Assembly (NCBI RefSeq): GCF_945605565.1
Contig: NZ_OX216966.1
Location: forward strand, 434,001-498,000
DNA: 64,000 nt
Source of the DNA: Paenibacillus dendritiformis
GTDB lineage: Bacteria; Bacillota; Bacilli; Paenibacillales; Paenibacillaceae
Direction of reading: 5' to 3'
A program made the translations under genes and the position numbers. This document shows, piece after piece, positions 35,011 through 44,246 of this stretch. Each line of letters opens with the position of its first letter. Within the stretch, counting starts at the first letter, position 1. Under the pieces are notes generated by a model. It ran no database searches. It was not told the origin of the DNA and worked only from the letters and a program-made list of their open reading frames with translations.

Positions 35011-36372
35011 GTGTTGGAGATCATCATCAGCATCGTTCTTCTTGTTGCAACCGGGTATTTGATCGCCAAGAACTATGACGCTAAATTTGTGCTCCTGGCC
35101 GCAGGTATCGTGCTTATGATCGCTGCCGCGCTGCTCGGACATCAAGTTCTGTCACCTGAAGATACAACCGGGCTCGCCCTGCTTGATCCGTTCAAACAGA
35201 TTGGGTTAGTTTTCGTCAGACAATTGGGCGGCGTCGGGTTAACGATTATGGTGTTGTTCGGTTTTTCAAGCTACATGACGCACATCGGAGCCAGTGATGT
35301 CGCCGTGCATTTATTGACAAAACCATTGGGCCGCATCAAGTCGCAGTATATCCTTGTGCCAATTGTGTTCCTGCTTGGTAACCTGCTGTCTCTGGTCGTG
35401 CCAAGCGCGTCCAGCCTGGCGGTTCTTCTCATGGCCACCCTTTATCCGGTCTTGAAGAACACGGGAATGTCATCGCTCACGGCTGGAGCTATCATTGCAA
35501 CCACGGCGACGATTATTCCAACGCCTCTGGGAGCGGACAATGTCGTCGCTGCGGAAAATCTGGGGATCGATATTATCGACTATGTATTTACCTATCATGC
35601 CAAGATCTCGATTCCCGTGCTGCTGATTATGGCTGTCGCTCATTATTTCTGGCAGAAATATATGGATAAGCGCCAGCAAGGCGCCCTGCATCAGGACATC
35701 AATGATGAAAAGCTGTCCGTGAAAAAAGATTTGCCGCCAGCCTACTACGGCTTGCTGCCAATATTGCCGCTTGTTCTCGTGTTGGTATTTGGATTATTGA
35801 TCACGAGTGTCAAGCTTGGGCTGGTGGAAATTACGTTCATTTGTATGGCGCTGGCCCTGCTCATTGAGATTATTCGCAAAGGTTCCTTCAAAGAAACCTC
35901 TAAACAGCTCTCGATCTTCTTTACGGGCATGGGAACAGGGTTGGCTCAGGTCGTCTCCCTGATCGTCGCTGCAGGTATGTTGGTCGAAGGCTTAAAAGCA
36001 ATGGGCATTATTGATATGTTAATCGAATCGGTTAGACATATCGAGAGCGCCGGCGTCATCCTGATGCTGACCTTCGCAGGTGTGGAAGGCTTGATTACGT
36101 TCATCAGCGGCAGCGGATTGGCTGTTTTCTATTCCGTGATTAACATCATTCCGGATATTTCCGAGAATCTGGGGATCAGCGGTGTTATGATTTCGCTGCC
36201 AATGCAGCTCATTGCGAACTTGGTCCGCTCCATCTCGCCGGTAGCGGCCGTCATTATCGTCGTCGCCTCAATTATTAAGGTTAACCCGATACAAATCGTG
36301 AAACGGACATCCGTGCCGGTTCTGGTCGGGGTCGTCTCTTGCCTCATCTTGTCGTTCATTATGTTCGCCTAA
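35011..36372 (+). CDS. DcuC-family permease in a nucleoside/ribose operon
   Basis: About 453 residues and 11-12 membrane helices, matching the DcuC/C4-dicarboxylate anaerobic carrier family of the ion-transporter superfamily. Its place between a nucleoside hydrolase and a ribokinase, under the same operator, argues for a nucleoside or related substrate rather than dicarboxylates. GTG 35011 is my preferred start (GGGAG 10 bases upstream); GTG 35002 is also possible. The gap to the previous gene is about 30 bases. Confidence 0.8.
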   Translation: MLEIIISIVLLVATGYLIAKNYDAKFVLLAAGIVLMIAAALLGHQVLSPEDTTGLALLDPFKQIGLVFVRQLGGVGLTIMVLFGFSSYMTHIGASDVAVHLLTKPLGRIKSQYILVPIVFLLGNLLSLVVPSASSLAVLLMATLYPVLKNTGMSSLTAGAIIATTATIIPTPLGADNVVAAENLGIDIIDYVFTYHAKISIPVLLIMAVAHYFWQKYMDKRQQGALHQDINDEKLSVKKDLPPAYYGLLPILPLVLVLVFGLLITSVKLGLVEITFICMALALLIEIIRKGSFKETSKQLSIFFTGMGTGLAQVVSLIVAAGMLVEGLKAMGIIDMLIESVRHIESAGVILMLTFAGVEGLITFISGSGLAVFYSVINIIPDISENLGISGVMISLPMQLIANLVRSISPVAAVIIVVASIIKVNPIQIVKRTSVPVLVGVVSCLILSFIMFA

Positions 36373-36436
36373 GAGGACAAGGGATTTGAGAGGATCCCTC
36401 CAGGGATCTTCTCCAGGTAGGAGGGAGTGTAAGAAA

Positions 36437-37369
36437 ATGAACCATATATGTGTCGTGGGCAGCTTGAATAGAGATACAAGCCATCTGCTCGCAAGACTGC
36501 CGATGGTGGGGGAGACGGTGCACGGGATCAGCACCTCTTCCAGCGCCGGAGGCAAAGGCTGCAACCAAGCCGTATCCGCTGCCCGCTTGGGCGCGAAGGT
36601 CGCCTTCATCGGCAAAGTCGGTGAAGATAAAGCCGGCGATCAGCTTCTAGCGGTGCTGAAGGAGGAGCAAATCGACACCTCGCATATCGATGTCGATCCG
36701 AAGGTGCATTCCGGAGAAGCGACGATCCTGATTCAAGAGGACGGGAAAAATGCCATTATCGTCACGCCAGGCGCCAATATGAGCATCCGCGAGGAAGATA
36801 TAGAGCGGGCTTACTCGGCCATCGATAAGGCGGATATCGTCATCGCCCAATTCGAAATTCCGATTCCGGCGGTGACCCAAGCGTTCGTCTATGCCAAGCA
36901 GCAAGGCAAAGTGACGGTTCTTAATCCGGCTCCGGCCAAAGTCATTCCGGAGGAGCTGCTCCGGGCGACCGACATTCTGGTGCCGAATGAGTCCGAGATG
37001 CAGATCATCACGGGAGTGGAGCCGTCCAGCGACGATGCCATTCGCCAGGCGGCGGACCGGCTGCTCGGGTACGGCATCCGTTACGTCATCGTCACGCTGG
37101 GCGAACAAGGGGCGCTCATCTGCCATGCGGATGGAGCCGCGCATGTGCCGGCGAAGCGCGTAACCGCGGTCGACACGACGGCCGCCGGCGATTCGTTCAT
37201 CGGCGCCTTGTGCAGCCGCCTCGATCTCGCCCAATGGCAGGATGTCCGCCATATGCAGGACATCGTCCGGTTCGCCAATTCCTTCTCGGCACTGGTCGTG
37301 CAGCGCAAGGGAGCCATCTCGTCGATTCCTTACGCGCATGAGCTGGAATCTTTGCAGGAGAAGCTGTGA
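36437..37369 (+). CDS. rbsK: Ribokinase
   Basis: 310 residues of the PfkB family. The N-terminal VVGSLNRD region, the SSAGGKGCNQA signature (about 34-44) and the C-terminal DTTAAGDSF with catalytic Asp are all present. It phosphorylates ribose to ribose 5-phosphate. ATG 36437 follows AGGAGGGAG; the frame upstream is not used. It ends the nucleoside salvage operon. Confidence 0.92.
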   Translation: MNHICVVGSLNRDTSHLLARLPMVGETVHGISTSSSAGGKGCNQAVSAARLGAKVAFIGKVGEDKAGDQLLAVLKEEQIDTSHIDVDPKVHSGEATILIQEDGKNAIIVTPGANMSIREEDIERAYSAIDKADIVIAQFEIPIPAVTQAFVYAKQQGKVTVLNPAPAKVIPEELLRATDILVPNESEMQIITGVEPSSDDAIRQAADRLLGYGIRYVIVTLGEQGALICHADGAAHVPAKRVTAVDTTAAGDSFIGALCSRLDLAQWQDVRHMQDIVRFANSFSALVVQRKGAISSIPYAHELESLQEKL

Positions 37370-37454
37370 ACTTTCCAGAGCTCAAAACTTGGTTCCGCCC
37401 GTCATCGCGACAATTTGTCTAGCATGACCAAATTCGGATAACCTAATAATACGA

Positions 37455-37506
37455 AGGGGCTGTCCCATAAGCTGAAATTAGCTTATTATGAGACAGCCCC
37501 TCCTTA
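37455..37506 (+). terminator. Terminator after rbsK
   Basis: Arms GGGGCTGTC and GACAGCCCC with an inner ATAAGCT/AGCTTAT stem, followed by TCCTTATTC. It probably ends the salvage operon. Confidence 0.7.
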
Positions 37507-37530
37507 TTCTCAAAACTCGACTCTGAAATA

Positions 37531-37694
37531 CTGTAAAACTGCAGTTTTTCTGTAAGACGCTTATTCCGTTACCACGATTCCTGCAAAACTCTGAATGTCA
37601 GCCTCTGCAACAGAATTGAAAGGAAGAATGGGCGGAAATGATGCACTTTTGCAGGAATCTCATCAGCTATCGGAGCAACTAGGGTAAATTCCTG
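37531..37694. repeat. Array of CTGCAAAA-type palindromes
   Basis: Motif copies at 37531-37544, 37581-37593 and 37641-37654, and a broken one at about 37690, spaced 50-60 bases. They lie immediately left of the mobile-looking repeat at 37702. No gene is seen between 37370 and 38552. Confidence 0.55.
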
Positions 37695-37701
37695 CATTAA
37701 C

Positions 37702-38416
37702 CAGGCTGTTGAGAAAGTCCAAGGGATCTTGTGGCACTTCATTTTTTATGTGGTAGATCTCGCCTCTCAATAGAAAAAATCAATTTAAAACGCTATGGGT
37801 GCCGAGTTTTGAGCAGGAAAATGGATAATCTCCCCCCCTTCGTAAAAACAGGGGTTTTCCAACAGCCTGAAAACTGCACCATTTCCCTAGACACGTCTAT
37901 CCGGTAGCGAAATCCGCAAAACTGCACGATTTCTCCAGACACGCCTGTTCGGTAAGCGAAATCCTGCGTAAATACAGCAATTCGATATGGACGACTTTAC
38001 CAGAATGGGAATCCTGCAAAACTGCAGGAATTTCACCCGTTTCACTCCGACTTGAAGCAAAAGGGCCTAAAATGATGCAGATTTGCAGCAATTCCTTGGG
38101 ATGTGGACTCATTGAGCCGAAATTCCTGTAAAATAGCAGCAATTCCCTCCACACGTTCAAGCCCCGAGAGGCAACGATGCCTCCTGAAGGCAACGAGGCG
38201 ATGATACCTCCTGGAGGCGATGATGCCCCCAGGATCCGACGCGGTCTCTTGGATCCGTAAAATAAGGCCATTGAGAAGCCTATAGGAACATTTCCCCACT
38301 TCATTTTTTGTAGAGTAGAGCTCGTCTCTCCGTAGAAAAAATTCTGAGTGTCAAGTTTTGATTGTATAAAGGGACATCTCCACCCCATGATAAAAACAGG
38401 GTTTTCCAACAGCCTG
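37702..38416. mobile_element. Non-autonomous composite repeat element, copy A (715 bp)
   Basis: Ends are perfect 10-bp inverted repeats CAGGCTGTTG (37702-37711) and CAACAGCCTG (38407-38416), and the 7-bp sequence CATTAAC directly flanks both sides (37695-37701 and 38417-38423), as a target-site duplication should. Inside are two mini-elements, 37702-37869 (both ends intact) and 38265-38416 (left end degenerate), around a core of about 395 bp holding five palindromes of the CTGCAAAANTGCAG type. No transposase is present. An inverted, diverged copy lies at 45297-45894. Frames that cross the core are interrupted in one copy or the other, so I do not call a gene. Confidence 0.75.
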
Positions 38417-38552
38417 CATTAACGCATGATATCCAGTTTCTTCCCTCTTTCTCCGCTTTTCCCGCCGCTGTCATCCCGCCTCAATTTTTCCTGTTGCTCC
38501 GTTCTACCCCGCATCCTTGTGCACTCCCTATGGGGCTGCCTCTGTTTCTGCT

Positions 38553-39374
38553 TTATTTGCGATATTTCTCAACGGCCAGAGCGGCCTTCACCGCCTGATC
38601 GATATCCTCATCCAGAGGCCTCATTCCTTCGTTCCCGCGAAGGAATAGATGGAGGAAGAACTCGAGCGTGCCCCGGTTCCCTGTTACCGGGCTATGCGTC
38701 ACGCCGGAAGGGGCGTACCCGAGCTCCCTTACACTTTGCACGAGGTCTGTTAATATGTCCCGATACACGTCCGGCGACGTAATGACGCCGGTTCGCCGCA
38801 TCCGCGGATCGATCGCTTCGAATAGCGGCTTGACGAGACAGAGCAGTTGGCCGTCCGGCTCCAGCAGGGCTCCTGCAAGCGGAATCGCCTGCTTCAGAGA
38901 TAAGTAGGACAGATCAAGCGTAGCAATAGACGGCTTCGGCTGCAGCATATTCGAAGCGAGCTCTCCGATATTCATTTTCTCCATGCAGATGACACGCGGA
39001 TCCTGCCGCAAGCGCCCCGCCAACTGGCCGTAGCCAACGTCAACGGCATATACTTGCGCCGCCCCATGCTGGAGAAGGCAATCCGTAAATCCGCCCGTGG
39101 AAGCGCCGGCATCCAGCGCAATCCGGCCCGTTACGTCGATCTGGAAATGCCGCAGCGCGCCCTCCAGCTTCAGGCCGCCCTTCCCGACGTATTTCCTCTC
39201 GCTCCCTTTGACGGCAATCCGGGCATCCACTTTCACCGGTTCACCCGCATAAGCCGCTTGCTGCCCGTTCACGAAGACGCTCCCCGCAAGAATCAGACTC
39301 TCTGCCTGTGCGCGGTTGTGAACATGTCCGCCATCCATTAGTGCCCTCCATAAGGGCATTGTCCGTCGTCCCAT
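38553..39374 (-). CDS. TlyA-family RNA 2'-O-methyltransferase
   Basis: 273 residues: N-terminal S4 RNA-binding domain (about 8-70) and an FtsJ-like methyltransferase domain with SAM motif ALDAGASTGGFTDCLL (about 93-108) and KYVGKGGLKLEGAL. TlyA enzymes 2'-O-methylate cytidines of 16S/23S rRNA and affect capreomycin sensitivity. The usual recN/argR neighbours of tlyA are missing, so this could be a second, stand-alone copy. GGGGAGG lies 7 bases ahead of the ATG. It sits between the two inverted repeat elements. Confidence 0.9.
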   Translation of the reverse strand: MGRRTMPLWRALMDGGHVHNRAQAESLILAGSVFVNGQQAAYAGEPVKVDARIAVKGSERKYVGKGGLKLEGALRHFQIDVTGRIALDAGASTGGFTDCLLQHGAAQVYAVDVGYGQLAGRLRQDPRVICMEKMNIGELASNMLQPKPSIATLDLSYLSLKQAIPLAGALLEPDGQLLCLVKPLFEAIDPRMRRTGVITSPDVYRDILTDLVQSVRELGYAPSGVTHSPVTGNRGTLEFFLHLFLRGNEGMRPLDEDIDQAVKAALAVEKYRK

Positions 39375-39509
39375 AATGAATCCTCCCCGAGATAGAAGTC
39401 TGAATGATCAGAGTCTTCTTCCGGGAGGAGGGGCACGGATTGGACAGCCGCGTTATATCTCGACTATCAGATGATACATCGCTATCTCCTTCCTGGTACG
39501 TCGTCTGTT

Positions 39510-40604
39510 TTAATCTTGATTCAGCACCGGAAGTCGGCTTAACAGCCGCTGCGCCTCTTCCATGATCTCCATCACAATGCGGGAAGCCGGATCGCCGTCC
39601 GTCAGCAGCCGCGTAGCTTGACCGGCCCACAGCGACATGTAGCCCGCTTGATTCCGTGCTGCCGCGGCCTTCCGAATCTCATTCGTTGCCGAGTTCTGCG
39701 TCGGAAACGGCAGCGGCTCTACCCCGCTCTCATCGAACCGGCGAATAAACGCATTGCTGATCCCCCGTGCCGGCCGTCCCGAGAATACCCGCGTAATGAC
39801 GGTGCTCTCCTCCGTGCTGTCCAGCAGCGCTTGCTTATAGGCCGGATGGGCCCCCGACTCGGCGGCGGTGAGGAACCTCGTTCCGAGCTGAACTCCGCTC
39901 GCTCCCAAGGCCAAGGCCGCCACCAGACCGCGCCCGTCCATGACACCGCCCGCCGCGACGACCGGGACCCGAACCTGATCGGCAATCTGAGGCACGAGAG
40001 AGAAGGTGCCGATATTGGCTCCGTTCGGGTGCACGCCGACGTCGAACGTGCCGCGATGCCCGCCGGCGTCGCTGCCCTGAGCCACGATGACGTCGCTGCC
40101 TGCCCGTTCCGCTTCCACCGCTTCGCGGACTGTCGTCACCATCGTCGTGACCCGAATCCCCCGCCGCTTCACTTCCTCCATGAACCGGGCAGGCAGAATG
40201 CCGAATGCGGTGCTGATAACAGGCACGTTCTCCTCGATCAGCACCTGCATCTGCTGCTCGAACCGATCGGGCGTATGCAGCTCCGCGGCCGGCTCTCCGA
40301 GTCCGAGCTCGGAACGGATACCGCGCAGCACTTCGTTCACCTCGGCGATGCGGCTCGCATCGTCCGTCATGTCGGCTGCGAACAGATTGACCGCGAAGGG
40401 CTTGGCGGTCCGTTGGCGTATGAGCCGAATCGCCGCCCGGATATCGTCCGGCTCCATATAAGCCGCGCCCAGCGTTCCGAGGGCGCCTGCCTCGGATACG
40501 CTCGCAACGAGGTCCACGGTCGTCGGTCCGCCCGCCATGCCGGCTTGCACGATAGGATACGCAATATTCAAAGTTGTGCACAGTTCCGTGGTTATCTTCG
40601 TCAT
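39510..40604 (-). CDS. Nitronate monooxygenase (2-nitropropane dioxygenase family)
   Basis: 364 residues, FMN-dependent TIM barrel. PIVQAGMAGGPTTVDLVASVSEAGALGTLG at the N-terminus, AQGSDAGGHRG (FMN/catalytic His region) and AAGGVMDGRG, GVQLGTRF are the family signatures. The enzyme oxidises alkyl nitronates such as propionate 3-nitronate. I start at ATG 40604 (GGAGGAATGGAG upstream); the 47 residues before it in the open frame do not look like protein. It appears monocistronic. Confidence 0.9.
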   Translation of the reverse strand: MTKITTELCTTLNIAYPIVQAGMAGGPTTVDLVASVSEAGALGTLGAAYMEPDDIRAAIRLIRQRTAKPFAVNLFAADMTDDASRIAEVNEVLRGIRSELGLGEPAAELHTPDRFEQQMQVLIEENVPVISTAFGILPARFMEEVKRRGIRVTTMVTTVREAVEAERAGSDVIVAQGSDAGGHRGTFDVGVHPNGANIGTFSLVPQIADQVRVPVVAAGGVMDGRGLVAALALGASGVQLGTRFLTAAESGAHPAYKQALLDSTEESTVITRVFSGRPARGISNAFIRRFDESGVEPLPFPTQNSATNEIRKAAAARNQAGYMSLWAGQATRLLTDGDPASRIVMEIMEEAQRLLSRLPVLNQD

Positions 40605-41249
40605 GATCTCAGCTCCATTCCTCCAATTATGGGTCCTCCCGTTGCTAAGCCGGGCATCCTTTAAGTTCCAATACTTACCTTTCGGCAGCAAACGAGAGCT
40701 TAAGCAAGATCGCTTATCGCATGAAGCTATTTTTGTGTACGACAAGAAGACAATTGTACAACGAGAAGAGAGTTTTCCTTAATCGGATGTTACGATTTTA
40801 TGACAGCGGATTTCGCATGAGGAACCGTCCACCGTGAGTTCGGTCCACTCGTGAATGAAGCCGAAAAACACGGATACAACAAGGCCCGCCCGATAATGCC
40901 ATAGCTCTATTGTACAAATAATTACCAGCTAAAGCGAGGCCTAACAAGGTAAAAACCATGCTTTCCATCCCGTCTCTAATGTGACAATATTGAGAACTCG
41001 GCCTTTCCGCCCATAAATGTGTACAAAAATCAAAACGGCCGATTTCGGCCGAATATCCGTGATTTTTGTCACATATCAGAAATAATCATTTATTTTTTTG
41101 GTTTTCACGCCCAATTGTATGGTAGTTAATGTCATATATGGTTTTCTATATGCTTTGTTTTTCTACTCCCTTCTTACTAACATAGACTGTGAAATCATTA
41201 TCCCGACATATTTCAGCGAAGTTAATCACACATAGAAAGGGGTATTTTT
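40605..41249. other. Long leader region upstream of qoxABCD
   Basis: 645 bases without a convincing gene, clearly AT-rich towards its right end. It carries a perfect inverted repeat ACAAAAATCA (41023-41032) and TGATTTTTGT (41060-41069) enclosing GGCCGATTTCGGCC. The region probably holds the qox promoter and sites for respiration-linked regulators; I could not assign a promoter with confidence. Confidence 0.5.
41023..41069. promoter_or_regulatory. Nested inverted repeat upstream of qoxA
   Basis: Outer arms ACAAAAATCA/TGATTTTTGT (10 bp, perfect) and an inner GGCCGA/TCGGCC hairpin, about 180-230 bases upstream of the qoxA start. It may be an operator or an RNA hairpin. Confidence 0.4.
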
Positions 41250-42275
41250 GTGAAAAAGAGATGGTCGCTATCTTTTCTTTTCCTATCTCTTATCATCCTG
41301 CTGACCGGATGTGATTCATCACTGCTCGTGCTGGATCCAAAAGGTCCGGTGGCCAAGACCCAATCGGACACGATCATCTTCTCCATGTTTATTATGGCGG
41401 GTGTACTGCTGGTCGTCTATATCCTGTACATCTACATGCTGACCAAGTACCGGGCGTCGAAGGCTGCGCCGGGTTATGAGCCGCCTCATATGGAGGGAAG
41501 CACATGGCTGGAAATTACGTGGACGCTGATTCCAGTCATTATCGTCATCGTTCTGTCGGTCGTTACGGTTCGATCGACCAATGCCGTTGAGACAACGCCG
41601 GCGGGTTATGAGGATCAGAAGCCGCTTATCGTCTATGCTTCCTCCTCGAACTGGAAATGGCATTTCAGCTATCCGGAGGAAGGCGTCGAGACGGTCAACT
41701 ACGTCAACATTCCGACGAACCGGCCAGTCGAATTCCGGCTCTATTCGTACGGGCCGATTACAAGCTTCTGGATTCCGCAGCTCGGCGGCCAGAAGTACGC
41801 CATGAGCGACATGGTGACCAAGCTGCGGCTCGTCGCCGAACATGAGGGATCCTTCATGGGCAAGAACTCCAACTTCTCGGGCGAAGGCTTCGCTCACATG
41901 GATTTCGAGGCATTGGCAATGTCGCCGGACGCCTTCGACAAATGGGTGAACGAAGTGAAAACCACCGCGCCGGAACTGACGAGCGGAGAGTTCGATACCT
42001 TGCTCGCGACGGAGCATGTCGGACGCAAAAGCTACTCGTCAACCCATCTGGACTTCAAGCCTGCGCCTGAAGGCGAGCATGCAGGCCATCATCACGGATC
42101 GGACGATGCGACCGCTCCGGAATCAGACTCGGAACACTCCGGCATGAACCATACTGGAACGGATCATTCGGATACCGATCATTCGAATTCGAATCATTCG
42201 GATATGGATCACGGTGCGATGAACGGTTCAGAGCCGGATCATGAGCAGACGGAGCACTCTCAGCATGGCAACTAG
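41250..42275 (+). CDS. qoxA: Cytochrome aa3-type menaquinol oxidase subunit II
   Basis: 341 residues: lipoprotein signal (LLTGC, Cys about 21), two membrane helices and an extracellular cupredoxin-like domain. The CuA cysteines of cytochrome c oxidases are absent; the equivalent text is NSNFSGEGFAHM, as in quinol oxidases. The last 70 residues form an unusual His/Asp/Ser-rich tail with repeated DHSD and NHSD units. GTG 41250 follows AAAGGGG. First of the qoxABCD operon, which passes electrons from menaquinol to oxygen and pumps protons. Confidence 0.92.
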   Translation: MKKRWSLSFLFLSLIILLTGCDSSLLVLDPKGPVAKTQSDTIIFSMFIMAGVLLVVYILYIYMLTKYRASKAAPGYEPPHMEGSTWLEITWTLIPVIIVIVLSVVTVRSTNAVETTPAGYEDQKPLIVYASSSNWKWHFSYPEEGVETVNYVNIPTNRPVEFRLYSYGPITSFWIPQLGGQKYAMSDMVTKLRLVAEHEGSFMGKNSNFSGEGFAHMDFEALAMSPDAFDKWVNEVKTTAPELTSGEFDTLLATEHVGRKSYSSTHLDFKPAPEGEHAGHHHGSDDATAPESDSEHSGMNHTGTDHSDTDHSNSNHSDMDHGAMNGSEPDHEQTEHSQHGN

Positions 42276-42302
42276 ATTCGCAGAGAAAGGAGTCAAATCT
42301 GT

Positions 42303-44246
42303 ATGAAATGGGACGAATTTTTCGTTACCGGAGAACCGATGATCTACGGCGCGATGGCCAGTATTGTCATCGTGTCGCTTGCCATCCTCATCGGGTTAAC
42401 CTATTTCAAAAAATGGGGGTACCTGTGGCGTGAATGGCTGACGACCGTCGATCATAAGCGCATCGGTGTCATGTATATTATCGCCGCGCTCCTCATGCTG
42501 TTCCGCGGAGGCGTCGATGCCCTGCTGATGCGTACGCAGCTCGCAGGTCCGGATATGAAGATCCTGAATGCGCAGCACTATAACGAAATCTTTACGACAC
42601 ACGGGGTCATCATGATTCTGTTCATGGCGATGCCGTTCATTATCGGCTTAATGAACGTCGTTATCCCGCTCCAGATCGGGGCCCGCGACGTCGCATTTCC
42701 TCGCTTGAATGCAGTCAGCTTCTGGCTGTTCTTCTCCGGGGCGATGCTATTCAACATTTCGTTCGTTATCGGGGGTTCGCCGGACGCCGGCTGGACCGCT
42801 TACTTCCCGCTCGCGAGCGTGGAGTTCAGTCCGACCGTCGGCATGAACTTCTACTCGATCGCGCTGCAGATTGCCGGTATCGGTACCTTGATGACCGGGG
42901 TCAACTTCATCGTGACGATTCTCAAAATGCGCGCGCCTGGCATGACGCTGATGCGCATGCCGATGTTCACGTGGTCGGTTCTCATCACTTGCGTCATCAT
43001 CCTGTTCGCGTTCCCGGTTCTGACGGTAGCGCTCGCCTTGATGATGTTCGACCGGATGTTCGGGGCGCAATTCTTCACGATGGCCAATGGCGGCATGGAT
43101 ATGCTCTGGGCCAACCTGTTCTGGGTATGGGGCCATCCGGAGGTCTATATCGTCGTCCTGCCTGCGTTCGGGATTTACAGTGAGATTATCTCGACATTCT
43201 CGCGCAAAAATTTGTACGGCTATAAATCGATGGTATTCAGTATGGTTGCCATCTCGCTCCTGTCCTTCGTCGTATGGGCGCACCACTTCTATACGATGGG
43301 TCACGGGGCCATGGTCAACGGCTTCTTCTCCGTCACGACGATGGCGATTGCCGTGCCGACCGGCGTCAAAATATTCAACTGGCTCTTCACGATGCAAAAA
43401 GGGAAGATACAGTTCACTACACCGATGATGTATGCCCTCGCCTTCATTCCGATCTTCACCATCGGAGGGGTAACGGGCGTCATGCTCGCGATGGCGAGCG
43501 CCGACTATCAATACCATAATACGATGTTCCTGGTCGCGCACTTCCACTATGTGCTGATTCCGGGCACGGTGTTCGCGGTCATTGCCGGCATGTACTACTG
43601 GTTCCCGAAAGTTTTCGGCTTCCGTCTGAACGAGCGTCTGGGCAAAATCAGCTTCTGGTTCATCGCGATCTGCTTCAACGTCACGTTCTTGCCGCTGTTC
43701 TTCCTCGGATTGAACGGTATGACGCGCCGGATGTACACGTACTCGGCCGAGACCGGCTTCGGTCCGCTGAACCTGATCGCCACGATCGGCTCCTTCGGTC
43801 TGGCTATCGGCTTCGCGATTCTCGTGTACAACATTTACTGGAGCGCCCGGTATGCGCCAAGAGACAAGACCGGCGACCCTTGGGATGCGCGCACCCTGGA
43901 ATGGAGCACGCACAGTCCGGTGCCGGAGTACAACTTCGCCGTCATCCCGAATGTGAAGAGCATGGACGCGTTCTGGTTCTGGAAAAAAGACAAACAGCCG
44001 TTGTATGAAGGAAAAATCGAAGAGATCCATATGCCGAATAACAGCGGGCAACCGTTCGTTCTGGGCGTCATCTTCTTCTTCCTGGGCTTCTTCCTCATCT
44101 TCAGCTGGTGGATTCCGTCCATTATCGCCGGCCTGGGTGTGCTGATTATGCTCGCGGTCCGCTCCTTCGAGCGCGATCACGGCCATCACATCCCAGTGAA
44201 GACGATTCAGGAGACGGAACAACGATTGCGGGGTGAACAAGCATGA
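42303..44246 (+). CDS. qoxB: Cytochrome aa3-type quinol oxidase subunit I
   Basis: 647 residues and about 14 helices. Haem and CuB ligands are recognisable: the low-spin haem His in FTTHGVIMI, WGHPEVYIVVLP (His and Tyr of the His-Tyr cross-link), VWAHHFYTMG (two CuB His) and VAHFHYVLIPG. It is the catalytic core that reduces oxygen. AAAGGAG lies 10 bases before ATG. The stop overlaps the qoxC start by ATGA. Confidence 0.96.
   Translation: MKWDEFFVTGEPMIYGAMASIVIVSLAILIGLTYFKKWGYLWREWLTTVDHKRIGVMYIIAALLMLFRGGVDALLMRTQLAGPDMKILNAQHYNEIFTTHGVIMILFMAMPFIIGLMNVVIPLQIGARDVAFPRLNAVSFWLFFSGAMLFNISFVIGGSPDAGWTAYFPLASVEFSPTVGMNFYSIALQIAGIGTLMTGVNFIVTILKMRAPGMTLMRMPMFTWSVLITCVIILFAFPVLTVALALMMFDRMFGAQFFTMANGGMDMLWANLFWVWGHPEVYIVVLPAFGIYSEIISTFSRKNLYGYKSMVFSMVAISLLSFVVWAHHFYTMGHGAMVNGFFSVTTMAIAVPTGVKIFNWLFTMQKGKIQFTTPMMYALAFIPIFTIGGVTGVMLAMASADYQYHNTMFLVAHFHYVLIPGTVFAVIAGMYYWFPKVFGFRLNERLGKISFWFIAICFNVTFLPLFFLGLNGMTRRMYTYSAETGFGPLNLIATIGSFGLAIGFAILVYNIYWSARYAPRDKTGDPWDARTLEWSTHSPVPEYNFAVIPNVKSMDAFWFWKKDKQPLYEGKIEEIHMPNNSGQPFVLGVIFFFLGFFLIFSWWIPSIIAGLGVLIMLAVRSFERDHGHHIPVKTIQETEQRLRGEQA

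Noticed and set aside
37455..37506. GGGGCTGTC...GACAGCCCC as an insertion-sequence end
   Set aside because: Some insertion sequences have similar ends, but there is no partner end nearby and the position right after rbsK fits a terminator.
37531..38170. CRISPR array
   Set aside because: Spacing of 50-60 bases resembles one, but the units are degenerate palindromes in both orientations, spacers are similar between copies, and no cas gene is in the window.
37897..38409. 170-codon minus-strand frame in repeat element copy A, and 140-codon plus-strand frame (45403-45825) in copy B, as possible genes
   Set aside because: The two copies keep different frames open; each frame is interrupted in the other copy. 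There are no good ribosome sites. The DNA similarity is better explained as non-coding repeat.
41250..42275. Cytochrome c oxidase (CuA-containing) subunit II
   Set aside because: The two CuA cysteines are absent; the local text matches quinol oxidases.
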